Part shown: one piece after another, positions 8,716 through 17,691 of the stretch
Layout: every line of letters starts with the position of its first letter
How positions within the stretch are numbered: the first letter of the stretch is position 1
Assembly (NCBI GenBank): GCA_017550745.1
Contig: JAFZOG010000109.1
Coordinates: 1 to 40,762, forward strand
DNA: 40,762 nt
Origin: Clostridia bacterium
GTDB lineage: Bacteria; Bacillota; Clostridia; Christensenellales; Aristaeellaceae
Reading direction: 5' to 3'
The notes under the pieces: model-generated
The model's database searches: none
Seen by the model: only the letters and a program-made list of their open reading frames with translations
Told to the model about the DNA's origin: nothing
Made by a program: the position numbers and the translations under genes

Positions 8716-9606
8716 GTGACTGCCAAAGCCGTTTATAAGCCGCGCAGGTTCAAGCTCCACCTGCACAGGCTGACCTTTTCACGCTTCATGCTGTATCTTT
8801 TGCTCACCGTGCTGGTGGTGATCGCGGGCCTGCCGCTGTTCGCCATGGTCTGCCGCAGCCTCATGCCGCTGGATGAGCTGTACATTTATCCGCCCCGGCT
8901 GATCGTGTATAAGCCCACCCTGCGGAATTTCAGCGACCTGCTGACCTCCCTTTCCTCCTCCACCGTTCCCTTTACCCGGTATATTTTCAATTCCCTCTTC
9001 ACCACCGTGGTCACCGTGCTGGCCAGCGTGATGGTGTGCTGCATGGGCGCTTACGGCCTGGTAAAGCACAGGCCCGCGGGCAGCGGGGTGATCTTCGCGG
9101 TGGTCGTGGCGGCGCTGAGCTTTTCCACCCATGTGACGCAGATCCCCAATTATCTGGTGGTCAACAAGCTGGGCCTGGTGAACACATATTGGGCGCTGAT
9201 CATTCCCAAAATTGCCATCGCGTACAATTTCTTCCTGGTCAAGCAGTTCTGCGAGCAGCTGCCCGATTCCATCCTGGAGGCCGCCCGCATCGACGGGGCG
9301 AAGGAGTTCCGCGTGTTCTGGACCATCGCAATGCCGCTGCTCAAGCCCGCCTGGACAACGCTGGCGGTGTTCTCCTTCGTGAACAACTGGAACGACTATT
9401 TTTCTCCCCTGATCTTCATTTCCAGCAACGCGCTGAAAACCCTTCCCCTGGCGCTGCAGACCCTGTCCGGCGGCGCGGGTGTGGTGGCCAGGGCAGGCAC
9501 CGTTGGCGCGGCGACCTTCCTGACCACGGTGCCCTCCATCCTGGTTTTCGCCATCATGCGCGGCAAGGTCATGGAAACCATGTCCTTCTCGGGCATCAAG
9601 TCGTAA
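8716..9606 (+). CDS. Carbohydrate ABC transporter permease (UgpE type), pair 1
   Basis: A 296-aa permease with six predicted membrane helices; the first is at about 21-43. The EAA loop is LEAARIDGAKEFRVFWTIA, with a following WNDYFSPLIF segment typical of the MalG/UgpE family. GTG at 8716 follows GGGAGG at a 9-nt spacing. Partner of the preceding UgpA-type permease in the inner membrane. The 68-bp gap between the two genes contains nothing evident. The ATPase is missing from the locus, as is common where one MsmX-like ATPase serves many importers. Confidence 0.9.
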   Translation: MTAKAVYKPRRFKLHLHRLTFSRFMLYLLLTVLVVIAGLPLFAMVCRSLMPLDELYIYPPRLIVYKPTLRNFSDLLTSLSSSTVPFTRYIFNSLFTTVVTVLASVMVCCMGAYGLVKHRPAGSGVIFAVVVAALSFSTHVTQIPNYLVVNKLGLVNTYWALIIPKIAIAYNFFLVKQFCEQLPDSILEAARIDGAKEFRVFWTIAMPLLKPAWTTLAVFSFVNNWNDYFSPLIFISSNALKTLPLALQTLSGGAGVVARAGTVGAATFLTTVPSILVFAIMRGKVMETMSFSGIKS

Positions 9607-9619
9607 GGAGGGAACGGCA

Positions 9620-11074
9620 ATGAAGAAACGAATGCTCTTCCTTTCGCTGGCGCTCCTTCTGCTGTGGACGCCATGCGCCCGGGCCGTGGTGGGGATGGAC
9701 GCCTTCGTGGTGGATCCGGACAGCGCGGATACGGATAACAGCTTCGTGCCTGTGCCCGCCGCTTACGAAGTGTACGACACCATCAAGAACCTGGGCGAAG
9801 CCGGGTTCATGAACCACCCGGAGGATATTTTCGCGGCCCCGGACGATACCCTGTATATCGCGGACGGGGAAAACAACCGGGTGCTGCAGATGACCCGGGA
9901 CGGCAAAGTCCTCCGGGAAATCACCGAGGGCGGCGGCATGAAGCTGAAAAAGCCCCGGGGGGTATATGTGCATACCGACGGCAGCATCTGGATCGCCGAT
10001 ACGGGGAATCTGCGCATCGTGACCCTGAACGCGGACCTAAGCGACCGCAAGGTATATGTCAAGCCGGAATCCAGCCTGCTGGGGGCCAATTTCACCTTCG
10101 ACGTGCAGAAGATCTTCGTGGCGAACACGGGCTATATCTACGCCCTCAAAGGCGCGAACCTGATCGCCCTGGACGAAAGCAACAATTTCCGCGGCTACCT
10201 GGGGGCTGACAAGGTGGGCTTTTCCCTGTCCCGTTTCCTGATCCGCCTGTTCGGCAGCAAGAGCCAGATCGAGCGCACCGTCAAGCAGGAGCCCGCCAGC
10301 TACTCCAATTTCTTTATTGGCGCGGACAATATGATTTACGGCATTCTGTCCAACAAGAACACCGCCCAGATCAGAAAACTGAATTCCGTGGGCACCAATA
10401 CCTATCCGGAGGAAACCTACGGCTTTACCCTGCCGGACCGCACGGCAGGCGCCGCCTCCAAAGTGCTGGAGCCCACCTTCGCCGATATCACCGTGGAGGA
10501 GAACGGCATCATCACCGTGGTGGACCGCGGCACGGGCCTCATTTACCAGTATGACCAGGACGGGAACCTGCTGTGCTGCTTCGGCGGCCTGGGGGATACC
10601 GGCGGCCTGTTCCAAATCCCCATCAGCATCGACGCGGACAGCGAAGGCTACCTGTATGTGCTGGACTACCAGAACAACGAGATCACCGTGTTCAAGCCCA
10701 CCCACTTCATCCAGCTGGTCCATCGGGCGGTCATGCTGCACAGCGAGGGGCGCTACGACGAAGCGCTGGTGTACTGGCGGCAGGCGCTGGAAATCGACAG
10801 CAACTATGCGCTGGCCCACCGGGGGGTGGCGAAGATCCTGGGGAAGCAGGAGGATTGGTCTGGCGCCCTTCGCTCCTACGAGCTGGCCGGCGATAAGGAG
10901 GGCTACTCCGAAGCCTTCGCCGAATACAGGCACGAATACTTCCGCCAGCATTTCCTGCTTGTGACGGTGCTGGCTGCGGCCGCCGCGTTCATTGCGGTCA
11001 AGCTGCTGGCCCTGGCCAAGAAGAAAGCGGATCAGTGGGCGGACGACGTACAGATGGGGAGGGGATTGAAATGA
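9620..11074 (+). CDS. Membrane-anchored NHL-propeller protein with TPR segment
   Basis: A 484-aa exported protein. It has a signal peptide (1-22, cleavage after ARA) and NHL/beta-propeller strands over about 55-360, with repeats of the form hPxDIFAAPDDTLYIADGENNRV, PRGVYVHTDGSIWIADTGNLRI and PISIDADSEGYLYVLDYQNNEI. A tetratricopeptide segment (about 363-425) and a C-terminal transmembrane helix (about 445-467) with a short basic cytoplasmic tail follow. The propeller and TPR should therefore face outward. Its stop overlaps the next gene's ATG by 4 bp, implying coupled synthesis with the Yip1-like protein. No catalytic motif was recognised. A scaffold or sensor role for the surrounding importers is inference. 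Confidence 0.75.
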   Translation: MKKRMLFLSLALLLLWTPCARAVVGMDAFVVDPDSADTDNSFVPVPAAYEVYDTIKNLGEAGFMNHPEDIFAAPDDTLYIADGENNRVLQMTRDGKVLREITEGGGMKLKKPRGVYVHTDGSIWIADTGNLRIVTLNADLSDRKVYVKPESSLLGANFTFDVQKIFVANTGYIYALKGANLIALDESNNFRGYLGADKVGFSLSRFLIRLFGSKSQIERTVKQEPASYSNFFIGADNMIYGILSNKNTAQIRKLNSVGTNTYPEETYGFTLPDRTAGAASKVLEPTFADITVEENGIITVVDRGTGLIYQYDQDGNLLCCFGGLGDTGGLFQIPISIDADSEGYLYVLDYQNNEITVFKPTHFIQLVHRAVMLHSEGRYDEALVYWRQALEIDSNYALAHRGVAKILGKQEDWSGALRSYELAGDKEGYSEAFAEYRHEYFRQHFLLVTVLAAAAAFIAVKLLALAKKKADQWADDVQMGRGLK

Positions 11075-11703
11075 CGGGCTTCAAGCTCTGCGTCATGATG
11101 CTGTTCCACCCCATTGTGGTGGGTGAATACATCAAAAAACGCCGCGGGGACGATTCCTTTCAGAAAACGGGCCTGATCCTGGTTGCGGCGCTGCTGGCCC
11201 TGGCCCTGGGCGTAAGCATCTTTTCCATCTACTTCACCCATTATCCCCTGGCAGCCGTTTCCGTGCGCAAGGCCAACCTGGTGCTGGAGATCGGCAAGCT
11301 GTTCGTGCCGGTGCTGACGTGGATCCTGGCTTCCTATGCCATGACCACCATCCTGGACGGGGCCACCAGGATAGGCGAAGCCATGCTGTACAACACGCTG
11401 GCGCTAATGCCTTACGTAGCGTTCACGGTGCCGGCGGTGCTCCTCTCCCGCCTGATGGACGGGGGCCAGGCCGGGCTGTACGGCATTCTCACCGGCGGGC
11501 TGCTGATGTGGGTCATCCTGCTGATGATCGTGGGCCTCAAGGAAATGAACGAGTACAGCATCCCGAAAACCCTGCTGGTGGTATTGCTCACCGTCTTCAC
11601 CATGGCCGTGATCTGGGCCACCATCGTGCTGCTGTTCACCATCTCTTCCCAGTTTGTCACCATGATCCGGGAAGTGTATTTTGAAATCGTTTACCGCATA
11701 TAG
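11071..11703 (+). CDS. Yip1-family integral membrane protein
   Basis: A 210-aa polytopic membrane protein with about five predicted helices (roughly 33-55, 75-95, 108-127, 137-155, 168-192) after a short amphipathic N-terminus containing MLFHPIVVGEYIKKRRGDDSF. This arrangement matches the bacterial YIP1 family, whose function is unknown. ATG at 11071 is preferred because GGGGAGGGG lies just upstream and it forms an ATGA overlap with the propeller gene; an ATG 36 bp further upstream lies inside that gene. Placement between an outward-facing propeller protein and a secreted DUF5696 protein suggests the three work together, possibly as an accessory of the sugar importers. Confidence 0.7.
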   Translation: MTGFKLCVMMLFHPIVVGEYIKKRRGDDSFQKTGLILVAALLALALGVSIFSIYFTHYPLAAVSVRKANLVLEIGKLFVPVLTWILASYAMTTILDGATRIGEAMLYNTLALMPYVAFTVPAVLLSRLMDGGQAGLYGILTGGLLMWVILLMIVGLKEMNEYSIPKTLLVVLLTVFTMAVIWATIVLLFTISSQFVTMIREVYFEIVYRI

Positions 11704-11719
11704 GGAAGGAGGGCGCGGC

Positions 11720-13849
11720 ATGAAAAAAACGGTTTTTGTGTTTCTCCTTTGCGCGGCGCTGCTGGCTTTCCCGGCCCTGGCGGAGGAAGCGGTGGAAGAA
11801 AGGATCCCGATTGCCGAAAACGGGCGGCTGAGCCTGTACCTTGCTTCCAATTGCTGCTCCATTGATATCGAGGATCATCTGACGGGCAAAACCTGGTCCT
11901 CCACCATGAACGATGAAACGGCGGAGGGATTGAAGATCATTCCCGCCCAGCAGAAGCGGATCACCTCCCTGCTGGCCGTCAACTGCACCAACCTGGACAC
12001 CGGCCTGGGCGTGGTAAACAACATCGCGCTGATGGCGGAAAAGGATCTAAAGGCGTCCTATGAGCTGATCGGCAACGGCGTGCGGCTCACCTATTACCTG
12101 GGCACTTACCAGGTGGGGGTCCAGGTGGAAATCCTCCTGGACGGAAACAGCCTGGTGGCACGCGTGCCCTACAGCGGCATCCGGGAGGACGGCGGGTTTT
12201 CCCTGGTCAGCGTCGACATGATGCCCTTTCTGTTTTCCGCCACGGACAAGGCGGAAGGCTTCTTCTTCTATCCCGACGGCTGCGGCGCCATCATGGAGTT
12301 TCAGGATTACGCCCATTACCGGGAATCCACCCGGCTGTACTCCGTGTACGGCGATTTCCTCAGGCAGCCTGCCCTGCTGGACATGTTCGGCCAGGAGGCC
12401 CCGGACGTGCTGATGCCCGTGTTTGCCATGAACCGGGGCGGCCACGGCATGATGGCCATCATCGAACAGGGGGCGGAAAGCGCCAGGATCTCCCTGAACA
12501 GCTCCAACAACATCATTGGCATCAACTACCTCTTCGCCAACTTCCAGTATCGCCGTTCCTTCGACGATCGGCGCGTCACCAGCCGGGACATCAAGGTGTT
12601 TGATAAAAACGACATCCCCACGGATTATCAGATGCGCATCCTGTTCCTGGAGGAGGAAGACCCGGATTACAGCCTGATGGCCTGCGCCTGGCGGGATTAC
12701 CTGCTGCAGAACGGCCTGGTGGAAAAGACACAGCGCGCGCCCACCGTGGCCATCGACCTGTTCATGAACGCCCCGGAGGAGGGCCTGCTCTTTGATATTC
12801 CCCGCACCGTCACCACCCTGTCCCAGGCGGAGGAAATTCTCCGATCCCTGGACAGCCTGGGGGTGAAAAACATCCGGGCCTCCATCAAGGGCTGGACGGC
12901 GGACGGTTACGGCAAGACCCCGGACCGTTTCCCCATCAGCGGCTCCATCGGCAATGAGAGCGATTTCAGGCGCCTCCTGGAAACGGCCCACAGCCTGGGC
13001 GCCACCGTGTCCCTGACCTGCAATTTTCTGGAGGCCGCCTCCGATCAACGGGGTTACTCCCACCGGAACGACGTGGTGTATACCGGCAACCATACCATCC
13101 TGACCGATCCGGAAGAAACGGTGTTCATGCTCAGCCCCGAAGTGGCCCAACAGAAGATGGACGCCTTCATGGAGAAAGCGAAGGCATTCAGCCTGGACGG
13201 CATCCGCTTCGAGCGGATGGGCAAATTTGTTGCTTTCAATTACGGCAGCCGCCGGTATCTGACCGCAGCGGATACGCTGAACATCTATCATGCCATGGCG
13301 GACAGCGCGCATGCCGCTTTCGGATCAGCCGAAGCGGAGGGCGGGGATACCAGCCTGCTGGGACACGTGGATTTCTTCACAGACGTGCCCTATGAGGATT
13401 TTGGCTACCAGGTGACCACCGCCGCCGTGCCCTTCTACCAGATCGCCCTGCACGGCCTGGTGGATTACACCGGGCGCCCCGGCAACCTGAGCAGCGACCT
13501 GGAGCGGGAAGTGCTGCGCTGGGCGGAGATGGGATATACCCCCTTCTTCGAGCTGACCTACGATAACACGGAAGAGCTGATGTATACCAATTACCAAAGC
13601 CTGTTCTCGGCGGAATACACCGCCTGGCAGGAACGGGTTGCCCGGGCGGCGAAGCAGTTCACCGACGGGCCCCTGGCGTCTCTTCACGATCAACTGATCG
13701 TAAAGCATGAGCGGCTCAGCGATACCTTGGTCAAAGTGACCTACGAAAACGGCGCGGCGGTCTGCGTGAATTACGACCAGGAACCTGCCTTGGCGGACGG
13801 CGCGGAAATCCCCGGCCGGAGCTGGGCCGTCGTTCAGCCCGGTCAGTGA
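11720..13849 (+). CDS. DUF5696-type secreted protein, glycosidase-like fold suspected
   Basis: A 709-aa exported protein with a signal peptide (1-21, cleavage after PALA) and no lipobox. An N-terminal beta-sandwich-like part (about 30-330) precedes a segment of alternating strands and helices (about 355-600) that reads like a TIM barrel: DSLGVKNIRASIKGWTADG, LGATVSLTCNFLEAA and SLDGIRFERMG. A small beta-rich C-terminal domain follows. The general layout resembles DUF5696 proteins found beside sugar ABC transporters in Firmicutes. Acidic residues in the barrel could be catalytic but none can be assigned. ATG at 11720 follows GGAAGGAGGG. It is the one gene product here that could act as an extracellular glycosidase; this is inference. 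Confidence 0.65.
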   Translation: MKKTVFVFLLCAALLAFPALAEEAVEERIPIAENGRLSLYLASNCCSIDIEDHLTGKTWSSTMNDETAEGLKIIPAQQKRITSLLAVNCTNLDTGLGVVNNIALMAEKDLKASYELIGNGVRLTYYLGTYQVGVQVEILLDGNSLVARVPYSGIREDGGFSLVSVDMMPFLFSATDKAEGFFFYPDGCGAIMEFQDYAHYRESTRLYSVYGDFLRQPALLDMFGQEAPDVLMPVFAMNRGGHGMMAIIEQGAESARISLNSSNNIIGINYLFANFQYRRSFDDRRVTSRDIKVFDKNDIPTDYQMRILFLEEEDPDYSLMACAWRDYLLQNGLVEKTQRAPTVAIDLFMNAPEEGLLFDIPRTVTTLSQAEEILRSLDSLGVKNIRASIKGWTADGYGKTPDRFPISGSIGNESDFRRLLETAHSLGATVSLTCNFLEAASDQRGYSHRNDVVYTGNHTILTDPEETVFMLSPEVAQQKMDAFMEKAKAFSLDGIRFERMGKFVAFNYGSRRYLTAADTLNIYHAMADSAHAAFGSAEAEGGDTSLLGHVDFFTDVPYEDFGYQVTTAAVPFYQIALHGLVDYTGRPGNLSSDLEREVLRWAEMGYTPFFELTYDNTEELMYTNYQSLFSAEYTAWQERVARAAKQFTDGPLASLHDQLIVKHERLSDTLVKVTYENGAAVCVNYDQEPALADGAEIPGRSWAVVQPGQ

Positions 13850-13866
13850 AGAAGGAGGTGTGTCCC

Positions 13867-14760
13867 GTGACGGCAAAAAACGCTGCCCCGGCCCGGAAGC
13901 GGCTGGGCATTGACAGGAGACGGTCGCTGGAAGCCTATATTTTCCTGATTCCCTGGATCATCGGCGTCTGCCTGTTCTTCGCCTACCCGATTTTCGTGTC
14001 CGTCAGGCTGGCCTTTTCGGACATCGTTGAGTTCAAGGGCCTGAAAACCACCTGGGTGGGGCTGGAGAATTTTCAGTATATCTTCTTCTTTGACATCAAC
14101 TTTGTGCCCACCTTTCTGCAGGTGGTGTACGACACCCTGCTGAACACCCCGCTGTGCATGGTGTTTTCGCTGGTCATCGCGATTTTGATCAACCGCAAAA
14201 TGGTGGGGCGGGGCTTCTTCCGCACGGCGTTTTTCATTCCCGTGCTGCTGGGCACCGGCTACATCATGAAACAGCTGCTGGGCATGGGCGTGGACGGCAT
14301 GACCGTGACCACCGGCATCACCGTGCCCAAGCTCATCGCCGATCTGCTGGGCGTGAACATCACGGAGGTGGTGCAGGGCTTCCTGGACCGGATCACCGTG
14401 GTGCTGTGGAAAAGCGGCGTGCAGATCGTGCTGTTCCTGGCGGGCCTGCAGGGCATATCAGGCTCGCTGTACGAAGCGGCGAAGGTGGACGGGGCCACGG
14501 AGTGGGAAATGTTCTGGAAGATCACACTGCCCATGATTTCCCCCGTGATCATGATGAACATTGTCTATACCGTCGTCGCTTTCTTCGTCGATACCACCAA
14601 CCCCATGGTGGACTACATTTACAAAATGAACTTTACCAATCAGCAGTTTGAGTATGCCGCGGCCATGAGCTGGGTCTATTTCATCTTCGCCTTGGCGCTG
14701 TGCCTGGCCTGCATCCTGCTGATGCGCCGCCACATCTATGATTCCGGCGCCAAAAACTGA
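13867..14760 (+). CDS. Carbohydrate ABC transporter permease (UgpA/LplB type), pair 2
   Basis: A 297-aa permease with six predicted membrane helices and an EAA loop YEAAKVDGATEWEMFWKIT. The N-terminus has the basic stretch and first helix (YIFLIPWIIGVCLFFAYPIF) typical of LplB-like permeases. GTG at 13867 follows AAGGAGGTG, which overlaps the stop codon of the DUF5696 gene, so an earlier in-frame GTG at 13846 is rejected. It pairs with the next permease and probably with the binding protein at 15804. Confidence 0.9.
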   Translation: MTAKNAAPARKRLGIDRRRSLEAYIFLIPWIIGVCLFFAYPIFVSVRLAFSDIVEFKGLKTTWVGLENFQYIFFFDINFVPTFLQVVYDTLLNTPLCMVFSLVIAILINRKMVGRGFFRTAFFIPVLLGTGYIMKQLLGMGVDGMTVTTGITVPKLIADLLGVNITEVVQGFLDRITVVLWKSGVQIVLFLAGLQGISGSLYEAAKVDGATEWEMFWKITLPMISPVIMMNIVYTVVAFFVDTTNPMVDYIYKMNFTNQQFEYAAAMSWVYFIFALALCLACILLMRRHIYDSGAKN

Positions 14761-14779
14761 CCGGGAGGAGGGATCAGCC

Positions 14780-15724
14780 ATGACGACGGCCGCTATCAAA
14801 AGCAGAGCAAGGAAAAGCAGGGTGTCCCGCTTCTTCAAAACCTTTACGGTCAGGTTTGCGTTCTATTTTCTGCTCTGTGCCCTGAGCTTCATTTTCCTTT
14901 ACCCTTTTATCACCATGATCGTCAAATCCCTCATGACGGATGACGACCTGGTGAACATCACGGTCAAATGGCTGCCCAGCGAGCTGACGTGGAGCAACTA
15001 TGAGATCGCCTTCCGCCGCATGGGGTTCAGCCGCTATGTGTGGAACAACGTGCTGGTATGCGCGGTGGGAACCGTCGGGCATATGTTTTCCTGCGCCTTG
15101 ACGGGATACGCCTTCGCGCGGTATAATTTCAAATTGAAGAATGTATTGTTCGTGGTGGTCATCCTGATGATGATCGTGCCTGTGCAGGTGATCATCTTTC
15201 CGCTCTACAAGCAGTATTCGGACTGGAGATGGCTGAATACCTACCTGCCCCTGCTGGTGCCCACGTTCTTTGGCTTTGGCCTGAACGGCGGCTTCTTCAT
15301 CTTCCTTTACCGGCAGTTCTTCATGGGCCTGCCCTACGAGATGGAAGAAGCGGCCCGGGTGGACGGCTGCGGCCCGGTCCGCACCTATGCGCGCATCATG
15401 CTGCCCATGGCGCAGGCCCCGATGCTGGTGTGCGGCGTGCTCAGCCTGGTATGGCACTGGAACGATTATTTTGAGCCCAGCATTTACATCACCACCAATC
15501 CGAATATGCGCATGCTGCCCAGCGTGCTCCCCTCCCTGTATGCCTTGCTCAACCAGGAAAACCACACCATGATCCAGGTGAATGAGCTGGAGGGCATCAT
15601 TTTCAACGAAGCCATGCTGATGGCCGCCACCTTCCTGTGCATTATCCCCATCCTGATCGCTTACCTGTTCCTGCAGCGCCGGTTCATGGAAGGCGTGGAG
15701 CGCAGCGGCCTGACGGGAATGTAA
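14780..15724 (+). CDS. Carbohydrate ABC transporter permease (UgpE/YtcP type), pair 2
   Basis: A 314-aa permease, six predicted helices, EAA loop EEAARVDGCGPVRTYARIM followed by WHWNDYFEPSIYI. ATG at 14780 follows GGGAGGAGGG at 8 nt; the reading frame is open upstream but lacks a ribosome site. It forms the second permease pair with the preceding gene. A 79-bp gap with a stem-loop (15750-15776) separates it from the second solute-binding protein gene, an arrangement that could allow higher expression of the binding protein. Confidence 0.9.
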   Translation: MTTAAIKSRARKSRVSRFFKTFTVRFAFYFLLCALSFIFLYPFITMIVKSLMTDDDLVNITVKWLPSELTWSNYEIAFRRMGFSRYVWNNVLVCAVGTVGHMFSCALTGYAFARYNFKLKNVLFVVVILMMIVPVQVIIFPLYKQYSDWRWLNTYLPLLVPTFFGFGLNGGFFIFLYRQFFMGLPYEMEEAARVDGCGPVRTYARIMLPMAQAPMLVCGVLSLVWHWNDYFEPSIYITTNPNMRMLPSVLPSLYALLNQENHTMIQVNELEGIIFNEAMLMAATFLCIIPILIAYLFLQRRFMEGVERSGLTGM

Positions 15725-15749
15725 GTATCGTTCCAGGCTCTTTTCATCG

Positions 15750-15776
15750 TTCCAAAGCGGCTTAAAGCCGCTGGAA
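15750..15776 (+). other. Intercistronic stem-loop before the second solute-binding protein
   Basis: TTCCA and GCGGCT (15750-15762) pair with AGCCGC and TGGAA (15766-15776), giving an 11-bp hairpin interrupted by two unpaired adenines. No T-run follows, so it is not an intrinsic terminator. A role as an mRNA-stabilising 5' structure for the highly expressed binding protein gene is inference. Confidence 0.6.
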
Positions 15777-15803
15777 ATAATACAATTCAAGGAGGTCTAC
15801 CCA

Positions 15804-17444
15804 ATGAAGAAACTCGTTGCTCTCATGTTGGCTCTGGCCATGCTGCTCACCATGTGCGGCGCGGCGCTGGCGGCGGACAAGGTATCCTACTGCCTGCTGC
15901 CCTTCTCCAACGCCGTGTACGAGCCCTACATCTATCAGGGCCTGGTTGGCATGCTGAAGGTGCAGGAACTGGCGGATGTGGAAATCGAATGGCAGCCCAT
16001 CCTGGGTTCCCGGGATGAGCAGCCCGCCCTGTACCTGGCGATGCTGGCCAGCGGCAATTACCCGGACGTAATCCAGGCCCAGCACAATAACATGTACGCG
16101 GGCGGCGTCAGCCAGCTGTACGCCGACGGCATCATCATCGAGCTCAACGATGTGATCGACAAGTATATGCCCAACTATAAGGCCATGCTGGAAGCGCATC
16201 CCGAGGTCGCCAAGACCCTCAAGGACGATGAAGGCCGTTACCTGTATTTCACCGTCATCAACCCCGGCTCCACCCCCGATGAAAAGGTCGCCTTCACCTG
16301 GTACGGCCTGCAGGGCCGCAAGGACTGGATGGAGAACGTCGGCATCGAGGAAATGCCCACCACCATCGACGGCTGGTATGAGATGCTGGTTGCCTTCCGC
16401 GACCTGGACCCCAACGGCAACGGCGAACAGGATGAGATCCCCTTCGACGGCGGCGCTTCCGGCTACACATATTTCATGCCCGCCTATGACATCCTCAACG
16501 GCGCTTACGTCAACCCCGAAACCGGCAAAGTCGGCATCGGCGAATATACCCAGAACTATAAGGAATTCCTCGAAACCATGAACAAGTGGTATTCCGAGGG
16601 CCTGGTGAAGGACATCTGGAAGGAAGACGGCACCACTGCCGGCGACGAAGAGAAGGACGCCAACATCTTCGCCGACCTGGCCGGCTCCTGGAAGGGCCTG
16701 AGCAACTATTGGGAGCAGCGTCTGCCCCAGGTTCAGGAAAAGAACCCCAACGCTGATTTCATCTCCTTCCCCTGGATCGTTGACGCCAACGGCGTGGCCT
16801 ACGGAACCGACTACAACTTCTCCTACGGCGACCGGTTCACCACCGTCATCACCGTGGACTGCAAGAATGTGGAAGCTGCCGCCCGCCTGATCGACACCAT
16901 GTTCACCGAAGAAGGCACTGCCCTGACCACCTGGGGCGTCATCGACGGCGACTCCATCCTCACCGGCCGGGAAGACACTGCCTGGACCAAGGGCAACGGC
17001 ACCTACACCGTGGATGAAAACGGCGTGAAGCACGAAACCGAATGGGCCAACCAGATGACCGAAGACTTCTACGACGGCACCGGCGCCTTCGCCAACAAGT
17101 ACCGCTACGCCATGAGCCACGTGTCCTTCCCCCGCTGGGGCGCCGGCGATTACCTGGCCGCCACCCGCGAGCCCAACTATGTCGCTTCCGCCAAGCTGTG
17201 GGGCGAAGCCAGCAATGCCCTGGAATATCCCGCTGCCATCGTGCTGAGCGTGGACGCCCAGAAGGCCGCCGCGCCCCAGCTGGATGAAATTAACACCTAC
17301 ATCAACGACATGACCAAGAAGTTCATCACCGGTGAAGAACCTCTGACCAACTTCGACAATTACATGGACCAGCTGCAGAAGATGGGCATCGAAGACCTCA
17401 TCGCCGCCTATCAGGCCGCGTATGACAGCTTCATGGCCCGCTGA
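15804..17444 (+). CDS. Extracellular solute-binding protein (LipO/YtcQ type), pair 2
   Basis: A 546-aa exported oligosaccharide-binding protein of normal length for the LipO/YtcQ group. The signal peptide ends in AALA-AD; a cysteine at residue 18 sits in TMCG, which does not fit a lipobox. Family features are SGNYPDVIQ (about 75-85), the calcium-binding-like FRDLDPNGNGEQDEIPF motif and a C-terminal helix with EDLIAAYQAAYDSF. AAGGAGGT lies 8 nt before the ATG. Codon usage is extremely uniform, suggesting high expression. It most likely serves the permease pair just upstream. Ligand specificity cannot be read, but the downstream enzymes point to rhamnogalacturonan or pectin oligosaccharides. 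Confidence 0.9.
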   Translation: MKKLVALMLALAMLLTMCGAALAADKVSYCLLPFSNAVYEPYIYQGLVGMLKVQELADVEIEWQPILGSRDEQPALYLAMLASGNYPDVIQAQHNNMYAGGVSQLYADGIIIELNDVIDKYMPNYKAMLEAHPEVAKTLKDDEGRYLYFTVINPGSTPDEKVAFTWYGLQGRKDWMENVGIEEMPTTIDGWYEMLVAFRDLDPNGNGEQDEIPFDGGASGYTYFMPAYDILNGAYVNPETGKVGIGEYTQNYKEFLETMNKWYSEGLVKDIWKEDGTTAGDEEKDANIFADLAGSWKGLSNYWEQRLPQVQEKNPNADFISFPWIVDANGVAYGTDYNFSYGDRFTTVITVDCKNVEAAARLIDTMFTEEGTALTTWGVIDGDSILTGREDTAWTKGNGTYTVDENGVKHETEWANQMTEDFYDGTGAFANKYRYAMSHVSFPRWGAGDYLAATREPNYVASAKLWGEASNALEYPAAIVLSVDAQKAAAPQLDEINTYINDMTKKFITGEEPLTNFDNYMDQLQKMGIEDLIAAYQAAYDSFMAR

Positions 17445-17493
17445 CCATCATAGCAAACCCCTTCGCCGGGGCTGCCGGTATCAGCCGACAGTC

Positions 17494-17555
17494 CCGGCAT
17501 TTTGTCGAAGGTGCCGCGCGCATTGCAACGCAGCGCATCTTCGACAGAATGCCGG
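17494..17555. repeat. Long imperfect inverted repeat after the transporter block
   Basis: Arms 17494-17514 and 17535-17555 are 21 bp each with two mismatches (CCGGCATTYTGTCGAAGRTGC) and enclose a 20-nt loop. A GCCGGTAT sequence also occurs on both sides of the structure. No T-run follows, so it is not a classical terminator. It may be a REP-like palindrome or a miniature-element remnant. The rest of the 247-bp gap (17445-17691) shows only a small CCCC/GGGG hairpin just after the stop codon. Confidence 0.65.
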
Positions 17556-17691
17556 TATACGAAGCAGCTTGACGAATCAGACTTTGATGCGATAAGGAGA
17601 AAACTTTGCTGACGAAAACAAACCACGTGATCTCAGCGATATTCACCAAAGCTCCCGTATATGCTAAAAAGATCGAAGGAGAAAAAACACG

